This document shows, piece by piece, positions 36,511 to 49,300 of a stretch of 64,000 bases of DNA. Origin of the DNA: Glycine soja (lineage: Eukaryota > Streptophyta > Magnoliopsida > Fabales > Fabaceae). The translations under genes and the position numbers were made by a program. Each line of letters opens with the position of its first letter. Within the stretch, counting starts at the first letter, position 1. The notes below the pieces were generated by a model. That model saw only the letters and a list, made by a program, of their open reading frames with translations, was not told where the DNA came from and made no database searches. The stretch covers positions 7,456,731 to 7,520,730 of the forward strand of contig NC_041008.1 in the NCBI RefSeq assembly GCF_004193775.1, given 5' to 3'.

Positions 36511-37530
36511 TAGAGTTTAATTCCTATGAGCTATTAGTTTAAATATGAAAAATACTAAAAATATAATTTTTAATACATAATTTTATAATTAACTAAAATT
36601 TATTGATAATCATAAAATTATGCCAATCCCACTCCTATTTAATGGTCTTTCACTTATTATTGTACATTTTTTTAATAAATATTAACTAACTACGTATAGT
36701 ATTAGAAATAACGTGTATATTTCTAACATTTCTTTGGAAAATTTTTATACTATCAATTAATAAAAAAAATATTTAGGTATGATTTTAAAAATAAGTATTA
36801 TAAAATTAATGAACTTTGTTATCTAATTAGATTGAAATTATTATTCTTTATGCATAAAAATCTGTACACATGTTTACATAAAATAAGAGTTTAATTTACA
36901 TAAACCGTCTAAAGTATAACCTAAAATTATAAAAGTCACCAAATTATCATCCTAATGCGTTCTATTTTTTTACGATAGGAAAGTAATTGCATTCATATTA
37001 TATTAAAATGATATTATTAAACATTTCATTAATAAATAATATTAAATGAAATTTCTTCGATAACTTAATCATAATGAAATGAGTAAAAAACTTGTGAAAA
37101 AGCATAGATCACATTTTAAAGGTCGAATAATTTTTTTTCGAATACTTTTTTATTTTTATTATGCATATACAGTACGTACAAATTAGATGACCAACCAAAC
37201 AATTTGAACCCTCCACTTGCGCGAGGTGATTTGGCAAAGATAATAATATATTATTATTATTATTTTTGTTTATGAAAGGTTCCATATGGACTTCACTGTG
37301 GTCCTTTAAATGCATATTTTTCCCCATGTCCTTTTATAGAAAAAATCGCAGCATCATTTTCACATATTATTTTTCCATTACGTGCTCTGATGCGGAAAAT
37401 TTCTTTTTTGGTCCAGTTGGCGTCTAGTTTTACCAAAACAAGCAAGGGATGAGGTTTCAATTTCTCAATAACCATATATAAAAAATATTTTTGTTTCTTA
37501 AAATGGTGTTGGAAACACAAGGTGGATGAA
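36511..37530. other. Spacer upstream of the MADS gene
   Basis: AT-rich, no gene recognised. It probably includes the distal promoter of the MADS gene. A short TA/AAT-rich run at about 37240-37270 is the only notable patch. Confidence 0.45.
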
Positions 37531-38530
37531 TAAGGAAAGCTGGTGTGTGTCTTCTGTGCTTTCTTTTCTCTCTTAGCTAAAGATAGGTCAAATCCAACGC
37601 TTTCTTCAACATACATATCTCAATTATGTAGCATTAGCATACCCTTTTTTATTCTTTCTTCTATTTCTCTGCAGTGTGTGTGTGCGCTCTTTCTCTTTTG
37701 GGGTCCTTGCTGCTTTCTTTGGATTCTTGGTTCTTATTTTTCTCTGTTTCCTTTTCCTTTTCTAGGCTCGAGCCTTTATTATTCCTAGCTCCCTTCCTTG
37801 GCTCAAAAGATTTTCCCTTGATTTTGCCAATTTGGTGCATATCTGCTTCGTTTTGGTAACCCGACCTTTTTCCTTTGCTTACTGAGAGAACTGCTTGTAT
37901 TTGAGGTTGCTTTTCTTGCTGGCAAGTATCTTCCAATCTAGGATAAAATAAATTGTAAATAAAAAAATCCTTTTCCTTTTTGGGGTGTTTAGATCCTTTG
38001 TTGGGAAGAAACTTGAATTTACTCCTCACACTAATTGAACAATTGGTTCTCTTTCTTTTCATTGAAATCTGTACTTATGTAAGGATTCAGGATTTTGTTT
38101 TCTTCTGCTTTTTCATTGACTTCCCATTTCTTTGTAACCTTCATCCTTCATATATATTTTACATTTTTTTTTTTTTGGGGGGGGTTAATTAGTCTTGTGA
38201 TTAATAATAGTGATTCTAATCTGTTGCATTTTTCTATCTGCTTTAGCTTTCTGTGTCTTCAAGTCTTACTTGGAAGGGTCAGATTTGCTGCAAATCTCTC
38301 CATTTCCCCATCATCAGAAGGTTTAATTTCTTGGTTTACTCTATAGCTACTTGGTGAGGACTTTCTTCTTGACCCTATACATGTGTGTGTGTGTAGAAGT
38401 AATTTTTCTCTTCTTGACCCTATTTATTACACATATGTTTATGTGTGTAGAAGTGATTTTGTAGTTTGATATCTATTTTTGGGTACTGATGCATGATTTG
38501 AGTCAGCAGAAAGAAGTCAAAAAAGAGATA
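37531..38530 (+). promoter_or_regulatory. Promoter and 5' leader of the MADS gene, probably with a leader intron
   Basis: The stretch is pyrimidine-rich (ctttctttcttctatttctctgcag at about 37650-37675, then 'gtgtgtgtgtgcgctctttc'), as plant MADS leaders often are. Immediately before the start codon, gagtcagcag|aaagaagtc (about 38499-38517) looks like a splice acceptor. SOC1 genes commonly have an intron ending a few bases before the ATG (family knowledge), which would place the in-frame upstream ATG at 38489 in the intron. No TATA box could be assigned. Confidence 0.4.
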
Positions 38531-40258
38531 ATGGTGAGGGGAAAGACTCAGATGAAGCGTATAGAGAATGCCACAAGCAGGCAAGTAACTTTCTCAAAGC
38601 GGCGAAATGGGTTGCTGAAGAAGGCCTTTGAGCTATCAGTTCTGTGTGATGCTGAGGTTGCTCTAATCATCTTCTCTCCAAGAGGGAAGCTCTATGAATT
38701 TGCTAGCTCCAGGTGCTCATCACCATTCTCTTCCTTAATTATTTCAACTTTCCCTTTTCTTGTTCATAAATTTAATTGTGTTGTGTGATTATTGCTTCTG
38801 CTTATGGTAATTTTAGCATCCCCTCTCTTCATACCTGGTGTTCCTATAATTTGTGTGCTAGTAAATTTCATGCACATCTATACATGTGCATATGTATGTA
38901 CTTTTGCATCTTTTACTGTCATGTAGTTGTCATAAACATGAAAACACACTGGGTAGGATCTAGTTTTATTTTCGTACCGTTTCTTTTTTATTATTATTTT
39001 GGGGTGCACTATTGTAGCTAAGCAAAGGGATTTTGTGGAACTTGAAATGATCCTTGAACTCACATGTTAGCTATAGCTAGTAGAAACCTAGAGATCAAGA
39101 AGATGGAGAACTACAAATGTGATATGTCAAAGAAAAAGAGACAGAAAAATGATGAGTGTTAATGCGGTATTTGTATAATTGGGATGTCTAAATATAACTA
39201 CCAAGGGATTCAATAGCAAAATTGATTGTAGTGTACAATGGTTTACATCTACGTACGATGCACCTAACAATCGATCCTATCCTTGTTTAGAGCATAATTA
39301 ACAAATTCTTAGATTGATGGGTGGGCTAATTAAGAGGCTGTAACTTTATATGGCTTCTTCTATTAGGATGCAGGTATTTTCTAAGTTAAAATCGAACCAA
39401 AGATGAGGTTATATATATCTTAGTAATTTTAACATATTAATAAGTACCCCACACCTCCCCAACAAATTAAACATAATGGTGACAGGCAGGAATGAACAAA
39501 GGAACCTTGTTCCCTCAGTAACGGGCGAAGAAGGAGCTTGTACATGTAGGTTAGTGATGTATCATATGTACTAAACACTGACATGTACAATGTTCATGGG
39601 ATGGAGAGAGAGAGAGATAACGAGAGAGCAAGTTTTCTTATAGCAGCACCACATAACGATGATATGATTCCTCCAGTCATATCTCCTGATCATTAAATAT
39701 TTTATTTATGATTAAGTAGGGTTGGACTCTCTATACTTCTTTCTATCATCGAATAAAGTGAGGGAAACCTTAAAATAGTAATTAATATGGTGCTCCAAAT
39801 ATGCTGATAAAAAAAATGGTGCTCCAAATATAAAAAAAAAAGGAAAATGTAACTATCTGCAAGGAGCTTGTGATGCTCCATAAAATAATGTGCGGTGTGA
39901 GTGTGATCACCACAGTTTTTAGTATAACAAGGGTTCACACACTAACCTCATTCCAAGGTTTATTAGTATTATTATTACTGGGGTTATGCTAGTGTCTTGA
40001 CATTATTGGTCGAGGAATCCATATAGAAAGCCTTTTTTAAAAAAAAAACATGATGGAGGTGCATTTATAACATTAAATACTACACTTTCCTTTTAAATAT
40101 GAATAATTATAAATCCTCTTATAACATATTTCCATTAATCCCACTTACTGGATAAAGAAACTATTAAATGTTCCCAAAATATTATATGTATTACTTTTTC
40201 ATTTAATTATTTTTCTTATGAAGTATTAGCAAGATTAGTAGAAGAAATAGTATTGTAA

Positions 40259-40302
<44 letters not shown>

Positions 40303-43300
40303 GTATGCAGTTGAAATTGAAAAATGCTCAACCTAAGATCTAATCTATTTAGCAATTAATCAAGTCCTAGACAACAACTGAGAGTCATATGTGGCTTGGT
40401 GTAGCTTTCATTAGTTATAAAACCGTGCAATATAGAATAGATATACAATATGAGTGTTATAAGAGGGTTTATAATTATTCATATATATGAGTGTGTTGAG
40501 CATAACAACTTAAGTGATATAGAATTTTTCGTTTTTACCCTTAGCATAGATATACAAGTAGATTTTCTGGCTGGAGTTAGAACTTTAATTGGAGCTTCTT
40601 CTTGTAGGAGCACTTGGAATTTGTGCTGTCTGTTTTGGAGTAATATAGTTTTGTGTACGGTTTGAACATTTCTTAATAAACTATCTTTAAGTTAAATGTA
40701 TGTTTATCTCAAAAAAAAAGTTAAGTGTTTAAAAAGCATGATGAAATGCTACATAAAATAATTGAATTGTCAGCAAACTGACTTTGGAGAAAGAGTTAAC
40801 AAACAAAAGGGAAAGAACTTAAATATGAATGTAACACTTTGTTATGCTTGATCGTACATATATATTCATGTGGTTTTTGTGAAATTTACATATTTCTTAA
40901 TACTCTTCAATTATGTTTTTTTTTTCATTTTGTTGGGAGGGGGTGGTCGTCTCTCTTAACCCTTCAAATGCTAAAAAGGAAATTGAACAAAATAAAAAAC
41001 TGACGTACTGAAATAGAAAATGATATGAGAAGAGATGCATATGTTCTAAATGAGTTTATATGAATATTTCTTTTGTTCCTTCATACAGGAATAATGAGAT
41101 ATATCAATAGAAAATGACACTTTCTTATGCCTTGAAGTTTTTTACATCTTTCGGCATCAAGAAAAATAGGACACGTTCATAGATATTTTATAATGTTAAT
41201 TATTTGATCACCATTTTTTTTTTCTCTCGTAGTTGCAACTTATAAGCCATCCAAGGTTATCAAACTCGAGAGTTTATGTAGATTCGTGAGAGTTTTATAG
41301 ACTCAACTCATAGACTCGTAAGAGTCTACTTCATATAAAAATAATAACAAAATATGTATAAATAACATACTAATTAAACATTTCAATAATATAATAAAGC
41401 AAAACAGTAAATCATAAAGTTCAAAATATTTAAATAATCAAATCTAGTAATAATAAATCATCACTAGACAATAACTTGTAGAAGTTATAGTAGTGATAGA
41501 TCATTCTCATCGAAGATTTGATGTTATTAGAGAACAAGGGTTTGATATTATTAAAGGTGAAAATTTTATATTTGAGAATAACACGCTAAATAAAGGTATG
41601 TTGAATGCTAAACAGATAGAAAATAATAAAAAAATGACTTACATTTTGGTCTAATTTTTTTAACTTGCTAACTTGTTGACTCGGTCGAGAGTCTACCGAG
41701 TTTACTTAGAGTTTATAGAATTTACCTAGAGTCTACTAAAAAAAGAGTTTACTCAAGAGTCAACTCGCGACAAATGAACTTGTAAACTCAAGAATTAACG
41801 AGTTAACTTAAGAATTTAATAACATGAAACCATCAATCACGAACTTTTTAAAATTAGCATGCATGGTGTTAGTATCTACTCCAAACAAAAGCTTCTAATT
41901 AATATCACCTTGCAATGCATCTTTTGTGCAAATTAAAGTCAAGAATTGATAGGATGAGTCTCCTGATCATATAACAGCTTGATGAGATTTTATCTTCACA
42001 AATTTGGAGACCTTTAGTTTTTGTTAGAAAATTGTTAATCTTCGCCCCCTCTTTCATAATCTTAAATCATAATCTTTTTACACTTACAATTATCACTATT
42101 TCTCTTGCAATATTGATGAGCATAAGTTGAATATTTTAGGTGACATGCGGCTAAACTTTTTTGTTCTAGTTGATGGAATTTATTGCCGAGCTATAACTTT
42201 TTACCACATTCATTTGGGACTACTGAAGAATATCTTATAATGGGTTGATATGATGAAAATAATTTTGGAGACGAGCTAGCAAATACTAATTAAGACAGTC
42301 AAGAATCGTGTGTTTGTAGGGAGATCTCTGCCATTTGATTGAACGCATCAAGTACGATGTTATTTTGCTTTTAGTTGCAATTTTTAACTTTTCAGTAAAC
42401 CATTTCCTTGTTTAAAGCTTACTTTCTCTTTTATGTTGTTATGTTTTAAAATTTTGACAAAAAAAAGTTTTACAGGTACATTACTAATAAGATTCCAAAC
42501 TTTTTTTTTTTAAATGTTAACATTTTGAATTTGAGTTATATTATCTGCTTCTGTCTTTTTTAAGCGTTTTCAAAATTAACCTTATTATTAATATTATATT
42601 AAAAAGCTAAAGTGATAAAGTGATGCTTATTAAGAGTATTAGTGAGAAGAAAAGCTAACATAACATTTATTTTGAGATTTTTTTAAAATACAACACTTAT
42701 TTTGAGATGGAGAAATTAATATGAAAAAAATGGAAAAAATATAAGATCTTCTCTCTAACATTAAATGAAGACTAGGGTTTCTTTAACTTGTATAAGAAAA
42801 TAGTGGGTTCTGTAGATTTTCTTTTTCATTTTATGTTGATGGATGGATTTAATAAATATTTAGCTAATAGAATAACAATATTTCTATCTCAAGAAAATGA
42901 TGAAGTATTTTTAATGTGTACCAAGAGTCTAGCACTATAGTCAAATTCAAAATCTTTTTCATTTTTTATTTCTTGATAAAAAATAATCATAAAACATTTT
43001 ATCTTTACTTTGTTTCTTATCATCAAAAAATTGAAAGGAAATTATAAAATAAAATTTTGTTCACAATTTCTTGTATAAATGTAAACAGAAGATAAAGTAA
43101 AAATTTTAAATGAAAATAATAACATGCTCTCAAATTAAACATACCCTTATTTTATTTTCTGTTTCGGAAAATGTTTGATAAACATCCCAAATGTTATCAA
43201 ACATCTAGAAAAAAAATATAGCTTTTATAAGATTTATGATGTGATAGAAAGAGAGATAAAGAAAAATAAAAAAATATTGATGAAGTATTTAAAATAAAAG

Positions 43301-46300
43301 ATAATTTATGTATTATTATTCTTTTCTTTCCATTTCATGATGTCTCCTCTGATCCAAAGATGTCTCCTCTGATCCAAAGAGCTGTTTAATTAAATGCAAA
43401 AGTTCAGCTTTAACACCTAATCCTTCCAACACAACACTGACCTTAATTTCATTACTCCTAGGCTCTCTTATAGCCAACATAGTTTCAGTTGGAATTGCCC
43501 TTCACCCTCACAAACGTGAACATCTTATCCTTTTCCTAGTTTATAACAAAGATAGTAGCAAACCAAAAGCTTCCATCACGTGATGAAAAGCAACACCATA
43601 TCCAGTTATCCTGGTATACATGGTAGAAAGGAAGGTTTAGTCTTAAATGCTTGTGGTTGAAAGAGATACCCTTTCTTCAATAGGTTTTATATATAGTCTT
43701 ATAGCCTTTTTTTGGGGCTCATTAATTTGACTAAGCTGGTAGGAGGAGTACTAAACCTGAAACTTTTATATATGTATCTAGGTTGTTTTCAGTAGATATA
43801 GTTTATAGTTTATTTATAGGAAAACTAAGTTGGGCATGTTACATCTATATGTTGGGTTTGAGTGCTCTTTGTATTCAATTTAGTGAATGCATTTCTTCAT
43901 TTGCTAATAGAAAAAGGTAGATAATGCTTTTTTAAAGAGAGAGAGAGATGGCGGAGAATTGTTGGAGATAAATATGTATGTCTAAGATTCGTTCTATCAT
44001 ATTATCAATTTTAATAAAAAAATATTTTTTTATTTTATTATCATATTTATTGTTTTATTAAATGTTTAATTTGACAAGTCCTTGATTAAAATTAGAGATT
44101 TGTTATCATGATAAAGATTATGACAAAGAGAAACAAGTTTTTATAATTTTAATCTAAATTATTTTTTATCATAAGATTATTGTGAACATGACATTAATAA
44201 TCCGAATAGATCAATATATATGTAATAGTTTTTATTGGATAAAGATTAATAGATCTTATTTTTTAAATTGTATATACAGATGATGTATATGTGAATGTCA
44301 TCATTGAACTGACTTAATTGAGAATTTTTAATAGTTAATATTATCTTGATATATCAATAGGAAGTTCTCAAGAAGAAATATAATAGTTTCCTTTGACTTG
44401 AAATTATTATAGTAATTAGTTATTTGTTATATTTTAATTTAGATACTTAATGCCTTAGGACATTTGTTAAATGAATATTAGATATGATTACATATTTATA
44501 GAATTAATGATTAATCAAGAAGAAATCCATCAATTCTAAGTAATGAGTTTGACCTTGGTTAGGATAATTGAATGAAAGAAGAAAAAAGTTTCTTAAGTCA
44601 TTTATTGATTAAATGTGTTAGCTTATTAGAGTTTGACAATAATACTATACTTTAGAGTTAATCTTAAGTTATAAATGATGGAAAAAATTATTACATTATT
44701 CTTAAAGGTAAAAGATGTTAAGGAGTGTTGTTAGACGTCTATCTTGATTAGTAAATTAATTATGACTAATTTACTATCGATTTAGTATTGAACTTACATG
44801 ATCACTCACAAATGAGTGTTTCAATCTTTGTAAAAAAATAATTTATTTGATAATTAAATTAGAAAATTTAATTTAATTAAATAAATATTTTAATGAAATA
44901 TTATTATATTTTTTGCTAGTACCAAGAATATAGTTAATATAAAAAAAGAATATTATTTTATAAATGTAAAAGTTGTTCATAAAATAAGAATAATATTTCA
45001 TTGTTACAATCAGATTATGTGATTAATTATCATAATTAGTGATATAATTAATTGTAAATTATCTTAGTCTTAAGAATTGGATCTAGGATACCTATTGTTT
45101 GCTCTTAGTATCTTTTCGCATATGAATGGCCCCTCTACTTTAATTTCAACTACCACCCTCGAATCTTGACCAAATTATGGTTGAATTCTTTCAAAATTAT
45201 CTGTCCATTTAGCATTGCAGGGTATATATGTTGTTCTCACGTGTCATGCATGTGGTGTGGTGTTGAAAATTCACACTAATTGTGTGTTTTGCAAGTCAGT
45301 GCTATGATTGTTAAGAAATGTTGATAAGCCTATTACTAACAGGACTTTATATGACAAACAATTCTTTCTACATTGCCATTTCACACTAGTAGGTGTATTA
45401 TTATTAAGCTTAGTTTGGCCAATCACTTTTGTTTAGGCTTGGCTTATTTAAGGAGGAGCTGGTTTAAGCTGTATAATGTCTGAAATAATATGAAATTTGG
45501 ACTTGTACACACATACATACACAAACACTGTAATTCTTTCATAATTGATTTAGTTCATTAAGTCTAATTAAAACCTAAAAAACATAACCTAATTAATCTA
45601 TTTCATCACCATATATGGCTATATATGCTAGTGAATTACATTGCAATAAACAATAAAGAACTAAGTTGAGTTCTAATACTAAAATAACTTATAGCAGCAT
45701 ATTTCTTGGCTGCTTCTGTTAGAAATTGTTGTACACGAAACTATAAGAATAATAAAGGCAAGGATGCGAAAAGCTTCAACTAAATAAACTACAGTATACC
45801 AATATATAGCCTTATCCCACAACTAAGTGGAGTACAATACTCTAGATATATTCTTTTTAAAGTTGTGTAATTTGGTCAGGAAACCTTGAAGTAGATATGC
45901 TATGTGACTCAATTTTATCAGCAAAATTAATTTTTTAGGCCATATCTATAAGTAGACATGTCTTGTAACCAATTCTTATCAGGGAAATTAATTTATTTTA
46001 CAAGACATGTCTATAAGTAGACATGTCCTATAACTCGTTTTTATCGGAAAAATTAATTTATTTTAAAGGAGAGACTTATGATTAGGTATGTTTGTAACTC
46101 AAAATATAGCTTCAACCTGTCAACCTATGTTTCATTATAAATAAAAATAGAACATTCTTTTAATTATGCCATTTTTTAAATAAAATTCTCCTAAAAATAA
46201 GTGTCATGTGCTGTAACGCATTGAGCAGCAGTTGCAAGAAACCTACATTAGCCAAACAATTGTGAATACTATATAAAACTTGAAATTGGTTAGAATTGAG

Positions 46301-49300
46301 TTGATTTCATCCGAGTTATACCACATTTAGGCTTGATATGAAGACAAATATATATTATGAACTATGATTTAGGGGTATATAGTTTTAAATATTCAGTCCT
46401 GGCTAGGTTTTTGGTTTGTAATATGACGCTAGAATAATTTCTATGAAGTACTTCAACCATCCTTGACTAGTCTAGGGTTTTTTCCTATCATGAAGAAAGG
46501 TAACATAGATGCCACAAGACACTCAAGAAAGAATTCCTTTAGTAATGCATAGAGGTTGTTATGTGTTTTCAAGCATCTTCTATATCCTTTGTTATAGTAT
46601 GCATGTGTCAGTCACTTGGGGATTTAATCAAGCATGACAAGCATATATCAATTTAGAATACTCAAGTTTCAATTTTCAGTTTGAGCTAGACAAGTAACCT
46701 TTTATTTATATATGTTTCATAATAAAAATTGGTGTGGTCATGCTTTATTCTGGCATACTAAAATATGCATCGGTTGCTCTAAATATGTGCATTTTGATTT
46801 CTGCAATTGTTTAGCTCTAGATTTGGCATTGTTAACATGCACAGAATAGGGAGTTTCCTTGTGCTTTAGAGGTGTGTGCGTGCTCCGCACAGATTTTGGT
46901 GTGTTAATGTGCTAATGACAATATGCAACTTAGAATGCGTCCTTCCGCCACTGTGCTCACATTTGAATTGGTGTGTTAAAGCTCACATAATGTCTTCCAA
47001 ATTCACACCAAGTCAACAACCTCCCCATTGCCCATGCAATGACTATTAATAGAGAAATAGATGAAAAACTGAAAAGAAGAAAAAAAAGTCTAAGAATTTA
47101 CACAAACACGTGTATACAGCAATGGTACACCAAATCAAAATGGAACATAAAAATTCTTAAATTTCTATATATATACTTATATACAGCAATGGACACACTA
47201 ATTTTTTCTTCTTAAAATGAGACACATTTATATATGGATGACGCTTTGTTGGGCAAACCTCACCTAATAAGGTTCCAAGAAGGTAACACCATATAAAATA
47301 CATTATAGAGAAATAATAAAAATATAAATTTAACATGGTTCAACACTTATTGATTATACCTACTAAAACGTCTCAATAAATATTCACTATCTCAAGTAAG
47401 GATTACTAAATACTAACCAAACAAGTTCATGCAAATAATATTTCTGACTATAATATTGTTGGAAATGTGATTTTTGAAAAAAATGAAAATTACACCGTGA
47501 AACAAAGACCACTAGATCTAAGAAAGGGGAAAGATAAAGGGAAGGTTGATCTAGAGTTAGAGATTAAAATAAAAGCAAGTATATTTAGAGAGATTGGAAC
47601 AAGAATTGATTAAAGTAACGTGTCATGACATGACATGTTGAAGTGATTTTCTCTTGGTCATTGCATTTTATAAGGACTAACACAACAAAAATTGAATATT
47701 ACAAAGACTATTTCTAAAAATAATTTTAAAAGACAAATAAAAAAGTAGATATATTATTAACACTAAAAATATATTTAACCCTAATAATATTATTAGTTTG
47801 AAATTAAATAATGTATAATCGAGTATTTAGATCAATGTATGCCAACTTAGTTGAAATCATTGGTTCTAGATCGATGTTTTGCACTACTAGTTTTATAAAA
47901 AAATAAAAATCAATGTATCTGTATTTGTTCTAAAACTACCTCAGTCTTAATTACTAACTCTCAAATTTAGCCGAACTGAACTTTATTGACTCAAGACCTT
48001 CCATATCGACAACCTGATTATAATGCCACTCCACTTCTACCGGTAGCAGACTAGCTCTATCTGCCCTAATCTGTTTATTAGGCATTATAACCAACAGTAA
48101 CCAAATTGCATTTGTTCTTTTTTATCGGCAAAAGAACTTCATTTAAATTCTCAATCAACAGTACTTTACCTTTTAAAGTACACTCTACACTTTTTTTGTT
48201 ATAAAAAACAAGGCTTGAAAAGCTCCCATAGGTTGGCATCCCTTGCAAAAAGGATCAACAGCAACAATCCCTGAAATAACATTATAGAAGATAAACAAGA
48301 TTACAAAAAGACATGGGAGGTCAAACCAAACCCATGAAAGGGATTAATCAAACCTATAATTTGGTAATCTTATCCTGTTTCTAGTAAGTTCTGTTGCAAC
48401 AAAAGAGGAAGTGGAATACCACCGGCAAAAATCATCGAAGTTAGATGCTAAAGAGGCAAGCCTGTCTGCATAAAAAGTGTCTTCTCTAAAAATGTGTGAC
48501 CAACTACAAAATTCATATGCTTTGTTATAGCTATACTATTGAGCCATCAAAATACACACTACACTCAAATTCTAATTTATGAACATTTTTTATGTAAGCA
48601 AATGATGAATATTAAAATGGTACAGGGGTACTAACTCTTATACATAGATGTCAGCTAGAGAGAGATACACCGATCCAAATCTAATTTATAAACATTGACA
48701 AACGTTAGAATAAAATTATTATAAGTTTATAAAAAAATTAAAGCCAAAATTTGGTGTGTAGTATATGGTAGACAAATATCATGATTGAATATCCTTTAAA
48801 ATCATGGTCACTACTTCAAAACCACGGTATTACCATGATTTTTCCATAATAATTATATGTTACTTCACATTTACCTTGATTTTATAATTGATTTTGATTT
48901 ACTCACCGTCAACCCAATCATGTTAAAAGGAGTTGAATGATAGGAACCTCCAATATATCAAGTGATGATGCAAAAAAGTTTGCTCTACAAAATAGTGGCA
49001 AAAGAACAATGAAAAGAAAAACTCAGATTAGATTACTAAATGTTTCAAGGACAGTTATACATATAAGCAACTGTACGGAGGACATTTAAAAGCGAATTTT
49101 AATTGTTTTTTTAAGGAAGTGTATCCGGTAAGGGAGATAAGCAAACTGTACGGAAGATATTTGAAAGTGATTTTTAATTACTGTTTTTTAGGAAGTGTAC
49201 CTGGTAAGGGAGATGGAAAGACAACCTAGGTAGATCAGTGCTAATTGAGCTACAAGCTCCTTGTAAGAAGTGCTAGTTTTGGTAAATCTTAAAAAATATT

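Noticed and set aside
37543..38192. Plus- and minus-strand open frames in the MADS leader
   Set aside because: Low-complexity pyrimidine-rich leader sequence; hydrophobic or Lys/Glu-rich frames without family match.
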